64,000 nucleotides of DNA from Elmis aenea (taxonomy: Eukaryota > Arthropoda > Insecta > Coleoptera > Elmidae), in assembly GCA_947652605.1 (NCBI GenBank), contig CANTFG010000060.1:1-64000 (forward strand). Reading direction: 5' to 3'. Position 1 is the first letter of the stretch. Each line of letters opens with the position of its first letter. The notes beneath the pieces are model-generated. The model searched no databases, was not told the DNA's origin, and saw nothing but the letters and a program-made list of their open reading frames with translations. Shown in pieces: positions 31,670 to 41,943 of the stretch. The position numbers were made by a program, and so were the translations under genes.

Positions 31670-31935
31670 AAACCAAAAATTGTAATTGATAGGAAGAAAT
31701 TGTAATAGATCTTCAGCTTCCAATCCAAAATTGTAAGTGATTGGAATAAATTGTAATTGATATTTTGATATTCGGCTTCTAATCCAAAATTGTAATTGAT
31801 TAGAATAAAATGTAATTGATCTTCGGCTTCTAATCCAAAATTGTACTTGATTAGAATAAAATGTAATTGATCTTCGGTTTCTAATCCAAAATTGTACTTG
31901 ATTAGAATAAAATGTAATTGATATTCCGCTTCTAT
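31670..31935. repeat. About 60-bp tandem repeats in the BEL leader
   Basis: Four or so units of the type ttctaatccaaaattgta(a/c)ttgattagaataaaatgtaattgatcttcgg lie between the 5' LTR and gag. The overlapping minus-strand frames they create (for example EDQLHFILIKYNFGLE) are repeat artefacts. Confidence 0.8.
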
Positions 31936-32173
31936 CCGGCTCGTGATGGACCAAAATAATGTGTGAATTATATGATAGCACTTGCAGAATATAAATAGAT
32001 TCGATAATTGTAAAAGTGGACTGTATTTAAATTGTTTGAAGTTGTTATTATTATTTTTACATTTCACTTATACCATGGCAACATACATAGTTACATGGCT
32101 ATCTTTAAATAGTTAAGAAACATACATAGTTACATCGCTATCTAAATTATTAAATAGTTAATATGCGTTAACA

Positions 32174-33261
32174 CTACCAAAGTACGTCTATCGTTAATCC
32201 AAAAAGAATCTTCAGCAAAAAGGGACACAAAATGTTTAAACTGAGCACTGCACTGTAAACACCTGGTCACTTTTAGCACTGAACTAACATTGCGATAGCC
32301 AAGGTTCAAAATAATTCTTAAGGCTTTACGTTGTAGTCCAAAGATTCTTTTCATATGACTAGAATGGCCCCAGTTTATCAAACTATATAAACAGTGTGAC
32401 ATGAACAATGAGAAATATGCTGTGAATAATATACCTACTAGTATCAACTAAATTTGCAATATTTCTTAAAGCAAATACATTTTTAGAGAGCTTATTTGCT
32501 AAGTTATCAGTGTGAGCCTGCCAATTTAATGTTGGATCGAGCCATACTCGTAAAAACTTGACACCACCAGTTTTCATGTGATCAATTTTCTTAAGTGTGC
32601 AAATCAATTTTTGGGTTTTTCTTGCATTTAAAGACAACTGATTTGCAAGAAACCAATTTTGAGCCTTATCCTGGACCCTCTCCAAAGCTCCAGCCGAATC
32701 CTCTATTTTATTAAATTTAGTAATAAGGGTTGTATCATCAGCAAATAAAATGGCCGATGAAGTAGAAACACAATTTTTAAAGTCATTGATATAGATCAAA
32801 AACAAGATAGGACCCAGCACGGAGCCCTGGGGAACACCAAAACGAGGCACACTTGATTTAGAATTAGTCCCATTGACAGAAGTATATTGTAACCTGTCTG
32901 TAAGGTATGAGCTTACAAGAGAAATACTCAATTTGTTAAAATTGTAATACTTAAGCTTCTGTAGTAGTATGTTATGCGAAATGCAATCAAATGCCTTTTG
33001 CAAGTCACAAAAAATAACCCCAGTGAACATTCCATCAGAAAATCCATCCGAGATGGCTTCGCATAAGGTGGCAACAGCAAGAGAAGTATTTCTGCCCCTT
33101 CGAAATCCGAACTGTTCACTTGCAAATAAATTATGTCTCTCAAAATGAGAGTTAATTTGAGATTTTAGTATGTTCTCATAAATTTTAGAGACTATTGGTA
33201 GTAGCGACACTGGCCTGAAATTATTCTTATCATTGACATCACCACTCTTATGCACCGGCAC
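32174..33261 (-). pseudogene. CR1-like reverse transcriptase
   Basis: NNFRPVSLLPIVSKIYENIL, FGFRRGRNTSLAVATL, GVIFCDLQKAFDCISHN, FGVPQGSVLGPILFLIYIND and LFADDTTLI are all visible, with FADD intact. A frameshift near 32410 moves the tail (MKRIFGLQRKALRIILNLGY) to another frame, which ends at the BEL junction. Confidence 0.85.
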
Positions 33262-33384
33262 TTTGCAATCTTCAGTGAATGGGGGAAAACACCTTCACGA
33301 ATACACTGATTAATTACCTCAGTAATTGGACCAATTAAAATATTTTTACATCTTTTTAGCATATTGACTGTTAGTCCATAATGA

Positions 33385-33804
33385 TCAAAAGACTTTATTT
33401 TTCAGATCACAGATTATGTCTCTTATAGTATTGTAAGATGTCTCTTTAAAAGAGAATGAAGGAAAATTATCAGTGCAATTTTGAGGTAGATAATCAGAAA
33501 AAACCTTATTTGTCGTTGAGAGATCATTAATGATATTTTCAGCAGTTTGAGAAAAAAATTTATTTACTTCTGAAGTAATATCAGTATTTATTTGTTTTTT
33601 ATTAGTTTTTCTATTATCATTAATAATATCCCAATAAACCTTGCATGTACCCTTGGAATTGGTAATCAACTTTTCATACTTAGTTTTTTTACTTTCAATA
33701 ATTTTTTGCCTGTACTGATGTCTATATATATTTCGTATATTTTTTATTAAATCATTCTGTGAATTTTGATACAATTCAGATAAAAGAGCTACAGTGCTTC
33801 GCAT
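33385..33804 (-). pseudogene. CR1-like endonuclease-RT linker fragment
   Basis: The frame (IRNIYRHQYRQKIIESKKTK, CKVYWDIINDNRKTNKKQI) matches the Lys-rich linker between endonuclease and RT. It ends at a break just before the RT start. Confidence 0.65.
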
Positions 33805-33926
33805 ATTTTTTAATTCATAATTAAACCAATTTATTTTTTGTGCATTACTTTGTTTTTTTTTCTACCACAGGAAATGTTTCGTTGATAGAATCTTTCAAAA
33901 TACCTAAAAATATACTCATTTTTGAC

Positions 33927-34613
33927 TCACCACAAGACTAACCTGCAATAAAAGACCAATCTATATTTTCTAGTAACTGGTAGAACAAAAATACCCCTCT
34001 CTGTTACCTTTCTACTAAAAATAGGGATATATTTACTTTTGAGCTTAAGCACATTTATACTGATTTCAATAGATTTGTGGTCTGACAACCCATGATCAAA
34101 CACCTTTGACTGCTTCACAGCATCATCAAAATTCAATAAAACATTATCTATGCAATTTTGCAATCTTGTATTTTCATGTATAACAGGTATAAAGTTATAT
34201 GAACCTATTAGGTCCGCAAATGCGCTAAATCTAACAGCTGATGAAAAGAATCTTAGATTAAAATCACCATTTATAATAACTTGTTTGTCTTTTTTAATTA
34301 AAAGCATAAATACCTGGTTCAAACAGGTCATAAACTGTTCAAAATCAGCAAGAGGAGACCTATATACAGTAATTATAATTACATTTATTGCAATCAGTTC
34401 AATTGCAGCAAGCTCACAGACTGCTTCACTTGATAAATCAGTAATGTCCTTCCTTGACAAGATCATCACACCACCATGCAACATAACACTCCTGAAAAAG
34501 GATGATGCTACAACAAAATTTGGAAAAACAAAATTTTCAGCTTCATTTGAGTTCAAAAAATGTTCTGAAAAACAAATGACATCATGAGATTTATCTATGA
34601 AAAAAGCATTCAT
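33927..34613 (-). pseudogene. CR1-like endonuclease domain
   Basis: DVICFSEHFLNSNEAENFVF, ITVYRSPLADFEQFMTCLN, VIINGDFNLRFFS and HGLSDHKSIEI show the endonuclease catalytic landmarks (GDFN, SDH). The upstream N-terminus is missing and the C-terminus degrades. Confidence 0.8.
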
Positions 34614-34658
34614 ATCGTTAATTTTACTACGTACAGATTGTATGTTAAAGGGGATAAA

Positions 34659-35747
34659 TTAGTCTCTTCTTTTCCCTTGGTGGTTCCATGGAGTAGTGGA
34701 ATTTTCGACAGGCCCTCTTTGCCCTTGGAATTTCCTGAAGTTACGAAAAAACCGCACCTTTACATCTTCTGTCCAAAAATCAGGAGTCACAACCATATCC
34801 ACCGCAGAAGTAGGAATGCCGACTTTGAAGGAGTTATAAAAACCCTTTGTTTTCAGCTGTTCTATTCTAACTTTATCAGATTTCATCATTTTATACATAT
34901 AACCTCGAACCATGTCCACAGTTACCGAAGTATCCAAATTTGACACATGCAGAAACGTAAATTCTTCAATTCTTGGAGCAGCACGTAAACTTATATTTTT
35001 TATATAACTATTTCCTGGATTTTCAGAGTTTTTTTCATTGTCGGAAGCATTTTTTGTTACGTTGCAGTTAATCGTATTTATTTCATTGTTTTGATCGCCG
35101 TCATTTTTAGCAGGTTTCTTGTTTTTATAGGTACCCACAATTAAAACAGATTTCTGCATTTGTTGTTTTGGTTCAGCTGCTTGCATAGGAGTTCTGTTGT
35201 TTGGCTTCTGTTTACTAGATGGTTTGGTTTGGTTTGTTTGGTGTGTTGGTTCTCTGGTTGTTTGCATTACCGGAGTAATGTTCGAGTTACGTTTAGCGCA
35301 ATCCGCATTTTCCGTCTCTTTTTCTACCGCGTTGACATATTGAGGGCTATCACGCTCTAGGATGTGAACGTAGCACTTTAAAAGTCTATGTTTATCACCC
35401 ATTTCAGATACAAGTCTTTTTAGTAATTTATTTTCATTTAGAAGCATTTGATTTTCCTTCGTTAGGTGGTTTATAACCGTACCTTCTGTAATACCAATGT
35501 CCGAATCTTCTATGGTTTCAATAACAGTGGTATTTAACACACCGCCTGTATCTGAGTCCACGGAATCCGTATCAGGATCGATGCCATTTTCGTCAATGTC
35601 ATCGTCCTCGATCTTTTTATCACAGCACAGAATTCTGTTTTCATCGAGTTTAACAATATTAGGATAATATTTAATACATCCGGGATGCATTAAAGAACTA
35701 CCTATCACGCACTGAAGTCCATTTACGAGAATAATTTTACACAATAT
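34659..35747 (-). CDS. CR1-like ORF1
   Basis: After about 60 junk codons from the piggyBac side, the frame contains a Cys-rich start (CVIGSSLMHPGCIKYYP), an acidic stretch, a coiled coil (LTKENQMLLNENKLLKRLVS) and a C-terminal domain (FTFLHVSNLDTSVTVDMVRG, GFYNSFKVGIPTSAVD) like the esterase-less ORF1 proteins of insect CR1 elements. It ends at a stop (GKRRD). The 5' end is truncated. Confidence 0.7.
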   Translation of the reverse strand: MLCKIILVNGLQCVIGSSLMHPGCIKYYPNIVKLDENRILCCDKKIEDDDIDENGIDPDTDSVDSDTGGVLNTTVIETIEDSDIGITEGTVINHLTKENQMLLNENKLLKRLVSEMGDKHRLLKCYVHILERDSPQYVNAVEKETENADCAKRNSNITPVMQTTREPTHQTNQTKPSSKQKPNNRTPMQAAEPKQQMQKSVLIVGTYKNKKPAKNDGDQNNEINTINCNVTKNASDNEKNSENPGNSYIKNISLRAAPRIEEFTFLHVSNLDTSVTVDMVRGYMYKMMKSDKVRIEQLKTKGFYNSFKVGIPTSAVDMVVTPDFWTEDVKVRFFRNFRKFQGQRGPVENSTTPWNHQGKRRD

Positions 35748-36110
35748 TCTGTGGATCAGGACGTACGAATTTACTAGCACTACTGGAGGCAACTGAAGTT
35801 GAAGAGGCAGCAATGAGATGTGAGGGAGTAGTAGAGAGACGTGAAGGGCCAGCTTGTAAATTCTCACTTTCTTCAACATCGTCAAAACCTCCAATTCTTT
35901 CATTATTTCCTAGTCTTACTTCTGCTTGGGCTCGTAATTGTGATGCATATAAATTGTCTAAGACACCACCACCATCTTCTTCCGCAGAATCCTCATCCGT
36001 TAGTACCCCAGCATCAGGTGGTTGGATATAAATTCGATCAACATCATCATTATATACCATTTCGAGGGCTTCTTGTAGCGAAAAACCACGTCTAAATCAA
36101 ACAAATACAA
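35748..36110 (-). pseudogene. piggyBac-like transposase N-terminal fragment
   Basis: GFSLQEALEMVYNDDVDRIY, IQPPDAGVLTDEDSAEEDGG resembles the acidic N-terminus of piggyBac-derived proteins (PGBD type). It opens after a tttag acceptor-like site near 36095 and is cut at 35748 by the CR1 5' end. No catalytic part is present. Confidence 0.65.
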
Positions 36111-36179
36111 TTGCTACAATGGTAGTAGTCTAAGCGCTTAGCATTACGTTTTGGTAACGGGCAGGTAAACACACATGTA

Positions 36180-36740
36180 TTTTATACAGGTAGCAACAAA
36201 TTGTAATTCTTCTATGATTCTACGAGAATTGAGAAAAGAGAATAAAAATCTCCTGAGAAATATAAAAGATACAGTAGGAGAGATGATTACAGAGAAATTT
36301 GGTATTATAAGGGTGGAGAGTATTTCATGGAGTTTTGCTAGAAGCAAGTAATGAAAAAATATACACATAAAGGAAATAAAGAAGAAGAGGACAATAAAAA
36401 GACAAAAATAATAAAAGCATTAAAGAAACTCAAAGTAGGAAACGCACAGAAAGTTGACCGTATCAGACCAAAAATTATCAAATAAATACATGGGAGAGGA
36501 AGAAATCGAACTGTACAGAATAATCCAAACAGTGCGGAAAAAGCTTGAAATTGAAATACCAACAGATTGGAGAAAGGCAGTTCCGATTCCTATGCATAAA
36601 ATAGAGGACTGCACAAACTGTAACAACTATAAAGGACTGTTACAGCATACAAAATTTACGAAAGACTCAGAGCAAAAGTAGAAACAACTATGGGAGATAT
36701 TTAAGCAGGATTTAGAACAGGAATATTAACCCAAGATTGG
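36180..36740 (+). pseudogene. RTE/craft-like non-LTR RT fragment
   Basis: Plus-strand pieces read LRELRKENKNLLRNIKDTVG, then IPTDWRKAVPIPMHKIEDCT and NCNNYKG, matching the W+.A...P+.KK.d...C.NYRGI region of endonuclease-RT proteins, followed by a decayed AGFR. Multiple stops. Confidence 0.55.
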
Positions 36741-36789
36741 TCTTTGTGATGAGACAAATAACTTAAAAAATAAATAAGGCAAGCCTTAC

Positions 36790-37262
36790 CTCTAAACATT
36801 TTAAATTGCGCCTGGTTTCCTCCAGTTCAGTTTCTAACTTGGCCACTGTTCTCGCAAGTCGTTTAATAATCATGGCATCTGGATTTGTTACTTCGTTAAT
36901 TATTGGCTTATTTTTAACGGACTTTGCTCGAGAAGCAAAACTAAAAAAGGAACAAGTATTTATTACACCAAAACCGATAATAATTCTACATCAACTCACG
37001 CCAATGTAGAGCGGGTGCAGTTAACGGAAGTTGGTTGAACGTTAGCAATTACTAGGGTGTTGGAATTGCCACCCAGAGACTGCTTTAATAGGCTTGTAAG
37101 TTTTGAATCTCGAAAATTCACAAACGGGTTTCCCTCGCTTAGTTGATGGATAACGAGGGCTAGTGTATGTAAGGATCTAAAAATATTTTAAATGAAACTC
37201 GCATCGTACGTGCTGTTTAACAGCTTACTTGTTGATATGGCCTCCTTCTTTTAGCCGAATAT
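36790..37262 (-). CDS. CENP-E-like (kinesin-7) motor-domain exons
   Basis: Three minus-strand exons encode the end of a kinesin motor. 37262-37229 gives [11 protein letters not shown], 37176-37000 gives [39 protein letters not shown] and [16 protein letters not shown], and 36940-36790 gives [20 protein letters not shown] then a coiled coil start. All joints keep frame (INK-SL, STLA-FASRAK) with GT-AG borders. The RDSKLT and LLKQSLGGN motor motifs are intact. FASRAK and KNKPIINEV before the neck coil favour the CENP-E family, which binds kinetochores and microtubules. The first motor exons (P-loop) are not found; a Penelope insertion lies just upstream. Confidence 0.85.
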
Positions 37263-37354
37263 TCATACATCAATAGACAAAAACCTTTTTATAGAAATAA
37301 TTAAATTAATTTTCAATTCATGTTTTTTCTGTCAACAATGTTATATACAAACAA

Positions 37355-37645
37355 TTACCAATGGGCCAACCAATATCCCCTATCATTGCAGAAATAATTT
37401 TAGATGACTTATTAGAAACAATAATGCCAAAAATATCTGAAAACATCCCTTTTTTAAAAAGTATGTAGACGATTTAATTTTGAGTGTTCCAAAATCCAAA
37501 GTTGATAGCATTTTAAAATTATTTAACAGTTACCATCCAAAAATTCAATTTACCTGTGAGACAGCAATAAATTATTCGATACATTTTTTAGAAGTCACCC
37601 TTTTTAGAGATAACAATAATTGTTCAAACTATAAACCATTTCTTT
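37355..37645 (+). pseudogene. Penelope-like reverse transcriptase fragment
   Basis: GQPISPIIAEIILDDLLETI followed (after one frameshift near 37462) by KYVDDLILSVPKSKVDSI and NYSIHFLEVTLFRD corresponds to the YVDD region of Penelope-like elements. It is short and interrupted, and lies in the intron next to the kinesin exons. Confidence 0.7.
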
Positions 37646-37659
37646 CTTGACAGAAAGCT

Positions 37660-37800
37660 AAACGATGGTAAAACCCCTCCCACACATTTTGCAACACTTC
37701 TGGGGTGATTTGCCTGACTTCATTCCTGATACGTTGTTTAAGGTCTTCAATATTGTCAGGTTTTGTTAAATAAACCTTGCTCTTTAGATATCCCCATCTT
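37660..37800 (-). pseudogene. Tc1/mariner-superfamily transposase C-terminal scrap
   Basis: WGYLKSKVYLTKPDNIEDLK and RIRNEVRQITPEVLQNVW are the C-terminal WGYLK..VY...P....L+..I pattern found in insect DD(E/D) transposases. Nothing catalytic remains. Confidence 0.6.
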
Positions 37801-38320
37801 TCTTAGACAGAAGAGAGGCAAGATTTTCAACTGCTAAAAGGTCGCAACAAAAAGTTACGACAAAATGTTGTTTAACTGTGACAAGAAATGCACAAATGAA
37901 CGCTTACAGATTGAAATTGTGCACATTGTAAAAAACCTTTACATTAAATAGCGTTAAAATTTAAACGTCAGTCTTTATTTTGCTAACACCTAACCTGTTG
38001 GAATTTTTCGAAAATAAAACATACATTGTATTCCTCTCTAAATGAGCTTTCCGACGATATGTCACTCGACATATCCTTACATTTAAAAAACAATTATTAC
38101 GGGTTGTTGCACTTCCCTGGATGAAGATATCCCAAAAGCAATACTGCTGAAATGTATCCGGCGTAAAACTAAAATCGACGTGTTTTCGCAGGTTTTACCG
38201 ATATACTGTATTCCCAAGTTACAGAATTTATTCCAGTTAAAGTTTGCACCCTGTATATATATACAGGCTTTACCGTGTTTATTTTTAAGCTAACTTAAAG
38301 AACTTAACCCATCACCTTTT
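37801..38320. other. AT-rich spacer between kinesin exons and the small duplicated gene
   Basis: No gene is recognised. A short palindrome ctgtatatatatacag lies at about 38252. Confidence 0.4.
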
Positions 38321-39485
38321 CTTGCAACTTTTATGGACCATGCAACAGCGTTTGTTACGATCAAATTTTTTGGGAAATCGACTATAAAAACTTTCCATTT
38401 GTTGTACACTTTCCCATACAGTCGGTATACTACCCGTTTATGAAAGGACCGTTGGCGGGGTTGACACTGTTTAAAGTTAATAATAATTAAAAGATCAGAG
38501 CAAAAGGTTTCAAGCAATAAGAAAACTGTAAATTTAATGTTTTATTGTAATATTTTATAAAAAAATATAATGTCATGCTCATGATTGTGATTGTGATTGT
38601 CCTCCTCCGTCGCCACCGTTGCCGCCTTGGGCCCCTCGGCCCCGCTCGCCACCGCCGCCGCGACCTCGGCGTCCTTTGGCCCTATGCATGTACAACGACT
38701 CCTGAAACAAGACCCATCGATAAAACTTACACATTATTGGAGTGTTTGTAGCTTACTCTATTGAGCGTGGCGGCCATGAGCTGAAGCACGTTCAGCAGGG
38801 GTGTTGAGTGGCGATTCCTGCCCCTCCGGTGCCGCCTGTTTCGACGGGGTCGGCGTTCTATAAACAAATAAATAATATTGATGCATTACACCTGATAAAA
38901 ACAATTCTTACCGGTGACTTGCCGGTCACCGTTCCCCGGCGTCGCGACACCGAAGGGGCCAGCCTCCTTCCCTGCTGGAATGAACGCTATAAAAAATAAA
39001 TCATTAATTTTACGTTATAAATGGGAAGAATTTTACTTACAAACAACCTCCGAGGACGTCGTGGGCGGTGGCTGTTGCCGCGGCGGGACCGGCAGCTGCG
39101 GCGGGACCGGCAGCTGTCGCGGTGGAAGCGGTGGCGGCGTCAGCTGTCGCGGAGGAGGCGACAACTGCCGCACCGGTGGCGGTGGCGTGTCGTCTAACAA
39201 GTCGCTCTGTGATAATGTAAAAGCTATTATTTATTACTCGGCTATAATCAAGAGGCAATAATTTTGCAGTTCAACTGAGATGAATATTCTTACCCACCGC
39301 GTGCTTAAGTTGTAAAACGCGGTGGCAATTTGATATTAACAGTTAAATATTGATAGTGCGAAATAACTCATGCAGATATTTTCATAAATGAGTACGTGAT
39401 AAAAGATTAGCTAATACAATATATAAGATGACGACAAAAATGTATTTACTTACCTCCATGTCAGACATCTTCATACAAATTGTCC
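38320..39485. repeat. Tandem duplication block A
   Basis: The gene above with its 3' flank (ttttatggaccatgcaacag onward) and 5' flank recurs at 40826-41945. The two copies are separated by a gypsy fragment, so insertion followed duplication or rode at the junction. Confidence 0.85.
38579..39468 (-). CDS. Small five-exon gene, Pro-rich/RGG-like protein (159 aa), unknown function
   Basis: Exons 39468-39454, 39206-39041, 38986-38912, 38857-38757 and 38701-38579 join in a continuous frame of 160 codons with canonical splice sites throughout. The protein starts MSDMESDLLDD, has a proline-rich part (PPPRQLTPPPLPPRQLPVPP), a middle IPAGKEAGPFGVATPGNGD, an Arg-rich stretch (RRPRRNRRHRRGRNRHSTP), a hydrophobic LLNVLQLMAATLN, then a Gly/Arg-rich tail (RGRGGGGERGRGAQGGNGG) ending QSQSQS. 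Arg-Gly tails often bind RNA; that is inference. A tandem copy is at 40826-41945. Codons are GC-rich against AT-rich flanks. I do not recognise the family. Confidence 0.65.
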
Positions 39486-39539
39486 GATTGGCCATCCTTG
39501 TCGCAACCCTGCTTAATCAATTTTGGAGATCCTGATCTG

Positions 39540-40370
39540 ATTCGGGAAGAAGTTTCTTCATTATTGAACCTTGTCGTCAGTTTATGAAGAATGACCATGT
39601 TTCTTGCTAAAACTTGGTCTCCAGGTTTGACATCAGCCTCCTTAGCCCCCTCTGGCTTTGTCTTCCCTTACCTTGCCCTTTTGTTTATTTATTATATCTT
39701 TATCGGGCTGGGGTCCCATCAGATCCATTGTCAGACATTGCCATGGACCGTTTAGCTCTTACTCGTCTTTTCATGACAGACTTTCTTGGATGTCCTTCAT
39801 GAGGTAATTCCAGTACCTGTCGCCGTAAAGACTGCTCAATTACAATTTTATTTCCTCTTAATAAGACTGCACCTACTGTTGTTAATTCTAGTCTGAATGG
39901 AAAGTATACGTTTTTGTTGGCCGTTTCCCACGTATTATTGTTATTTTTGGTGACGACGTCCGATATCTATGGATCTACTTCACTTTCTTTTATTATTTGG
40001 CATGACCGCACAGCCTTAGGTGTATTTTCCTCCAATTTAGTGAAAACATGTCTCTCTATCGAATGACCCGACGTTGGTCAGTTTGCATAATCTCGTCATA
40101 GAATCTGCCATGTTCAGTTTTCCTGATTGGTAGATGATTTTAAACTTAAAAGACTGCAACCTCAGTACCCATCTCTCGATCCTTGCAGGAGGCATGGACA
40201 TGGGTTTGAAAATAGCTTTTAAAGGCTTGTGGTCTGTAACAAGTTCAAATTCTGATCCTGCCATGTAAAGATAACATCTTTCTACGCTCCATACTAATAC
40301 TAGACTTTCTTTCTTCGTTTGAGAATATCGACGCTCCACGTCCGAGATGCTTTTGCTCGCAAACGAAATA
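39540..40370 (-). pseudogene. Ty3/gypsy pol fragment (RNase H to integrase C-terminus)
   Basis: The frame 40339-40037 gives RRYSQTKKESLVLVWSVERC, GSEFELVTDHKPLKAIF and ARIERWVLRLQSF (RNase H). Downstream are decayed integrase pieces (LRRQVLELPHEGHP; GDQVLARNMVILHKLTTRF). A large part of the integrase core is missing. Confidence 0.8.
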
Positions 40371-40825
40371 ACTTAAGGACATTGTTGATCCTTAAATTGT
40401 CATAGAACTGCCCTTAGTGCTACGTGGCTTGTAAGAATAATTAATTTTTTCTACAATTGTGCAATTTTTTTCTTAATAAATGCGTTTATTTCGAATTGAA
40501 TTGTTCTCTTTATACATTCAGCATTTCTGTTAATGAACCGCAAAGCCTTTCGCCGCGGCGGTCGGGAGGCTTCGGGGTTACGAAGGTAAATTCACGTTTA
40601 GGGTGAAAACAAATAAACGGCTCATCAGATTCGGCCGAAACTTAGGAAAACCCCTATCGCGATGGTACCGCTCGTTTCCTTAAAATTTCGGGATCGAACT
40701 ATGCGTCCATGCGGCGCTACGAAGAGCCCATATTCCCATAAGAGATTTTTTTTGGCGGTTTATTGCTGATAACTTTTCAGTCCCAAAACGTCCGGCGACT
40801 GGATGTCTACAGGCCAGGACAGGAA
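40371..40825. other. Spacer without recognised gene
   Basis: It contains a GC-rich stretch (gccgcggcggtcgggaggct near 40551) in otherwise AT-rich DNA. No homology is recognised. Confidence 0.35.
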
Positions 40826-41920
40826 CTTTTATGGACCATGCAACAGCGTTTGTGACGATCAAATTTTTTGAGAAATTGACTATAAAAACTTTCCATTTGT
40901 GGTACACTTTCCCATACAGTCGGTATACTATTCGTTTATGAAAGGATCGTTGGCGGGGTTGACACTGTTTAAAGTTAATAATAATTAAGAGATCAGAGCA
41001 AAAGGTTTCAAGCAATAAGAAAACTGTAAATTTAATGTTTTATTGTAATATTATATAGAAAATATAATAATAGTCATGATTGTGATTGACTTTCGCCGCC
41101 ACCGTTGCCGCCTTGGGCCCCTCGGCTCCGCTCGCCGCCGCCACCTCGGCGTCCTCTGCCGCCTATGCATGTACAACGACTCCTGAAACAAGACCCATCG
41201 ATAAAACTTACACATTATTAGAGTGATTGTAGCTTACTTTATTAAGCGTGGCGGCCATGAGTTGCAGTACATTCAGCAGGGGTGTTGAGTGGCGATGCCT
41301 GCCCCTCCGGTGCCGCCTGTTTCGACGGGGTCGTCGTTCTATAAACAAATAAATAATATCGGTGCATTACACATGATAAAAACAATTCTTACCGGTGACT
41401 TGCCGGTCACCGTTTCCCGGCGTCACGACATCGGAGGGGCCAGCGTCCTCCCCTGCAGGAATGAACGGTATAAAAAACAAATCGTTAATGTTACGTTATA
41501 AATGGGAAGAATTTTACTTAAAAACAACCTCCGACGACGTCGTGGCCCCTACATCTTGAAGCGGTAGCTGCTGCAGCTGTCGCGGTGGGGGCTGCAGCTG
41601 CAGCGGAGGAGGCGGCAACTGCCACGTCGGTGGCGGTGGCGTATCGTCAGAGTCGCTCTGTGACAATGTAAAAGCTATTATTTATTACTCGGCTATAATC
41701 AAGAGTTTGCAGTTCAACTGAGATGAATATTGTTGTCCACCACGTGCTTAAGTTGTAAAGGCAGAAAACGCGGTGGAAATTTGGTATTAACAGTTAAATA
41801 TTGATCGTGCGAAATAACTCATACAGATATTTTCATAAATGAGTACGTGATAAGTAATTAGCTAATACAATATAAAAGATGATTACAAAAATGTATTTAC
41901 TTACCTCCATGTCAAAAATC
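40826..41920 (-). pseudogene. Broken tandem copy of the small five-exon gene
   Basis: All five exons align to 38579-39468, but the first ATG is ATT (41917-41919; an internal ATG remains), the exon 2 donor is TT instead of GT (41520-41521), exon 2 is shortened and altered, and the terminal exon is frameshifted so the Gly/Arg tail reads as Arg/Trp-rich. These lesions make it a likely pseudogene. Confidence 0.7.
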
Positions 41921-41943
41921 TTAGGACAAATGAATCCAAATTT

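Larger units (their letters stand above)
28260..32173 (-). mobile_element. BEL/Pao LTR retrotransposon with RT deleted
   Basis: The 5' LTR (about 31960-32173) begins tgttaacgcatattaact, followed by a tggtccatcacgagccgg leader. Gag-protease and integrase remain on the minus strand, but the RT/RNase H portion expected between about 29640 and the integrase is absent. The 3' LTR is reduced to its first 41 bp (28260-28300). Length is about 3.9 kb against 6-7 kb for intact BEL elements. Confidence 0.85.
32174..35747 (-). mobile_element. CR1-like non-LTR retrotransposon, degraded
   Basis: Minus-strand order: ORF1 (35747-34659), endonuclease (34613-33927), linker (33804-33385), RT (33261-32383) and RT tail (32447-32174). 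No RNase H is present, as in the CR1 group. Frames are broken at several points. The 3' end is interrupted by the BEL insertion at 32173, and the 5' end abuts a piggyBac remnant at about 35748. Confidence 0.8.

Noticed and set aside
31558..32067. Minus ORFs with repeated GLEAEDQLHFILIKYNF
   Set aside because: Product of the tandem repeats in the BEL leader and LTR; in intact BEL elements this is untranslated.
34150..34943. Plus-strand ORFs opposite the CR1 endonuclease and ORF1
   Set aside because: Antisense shadows.
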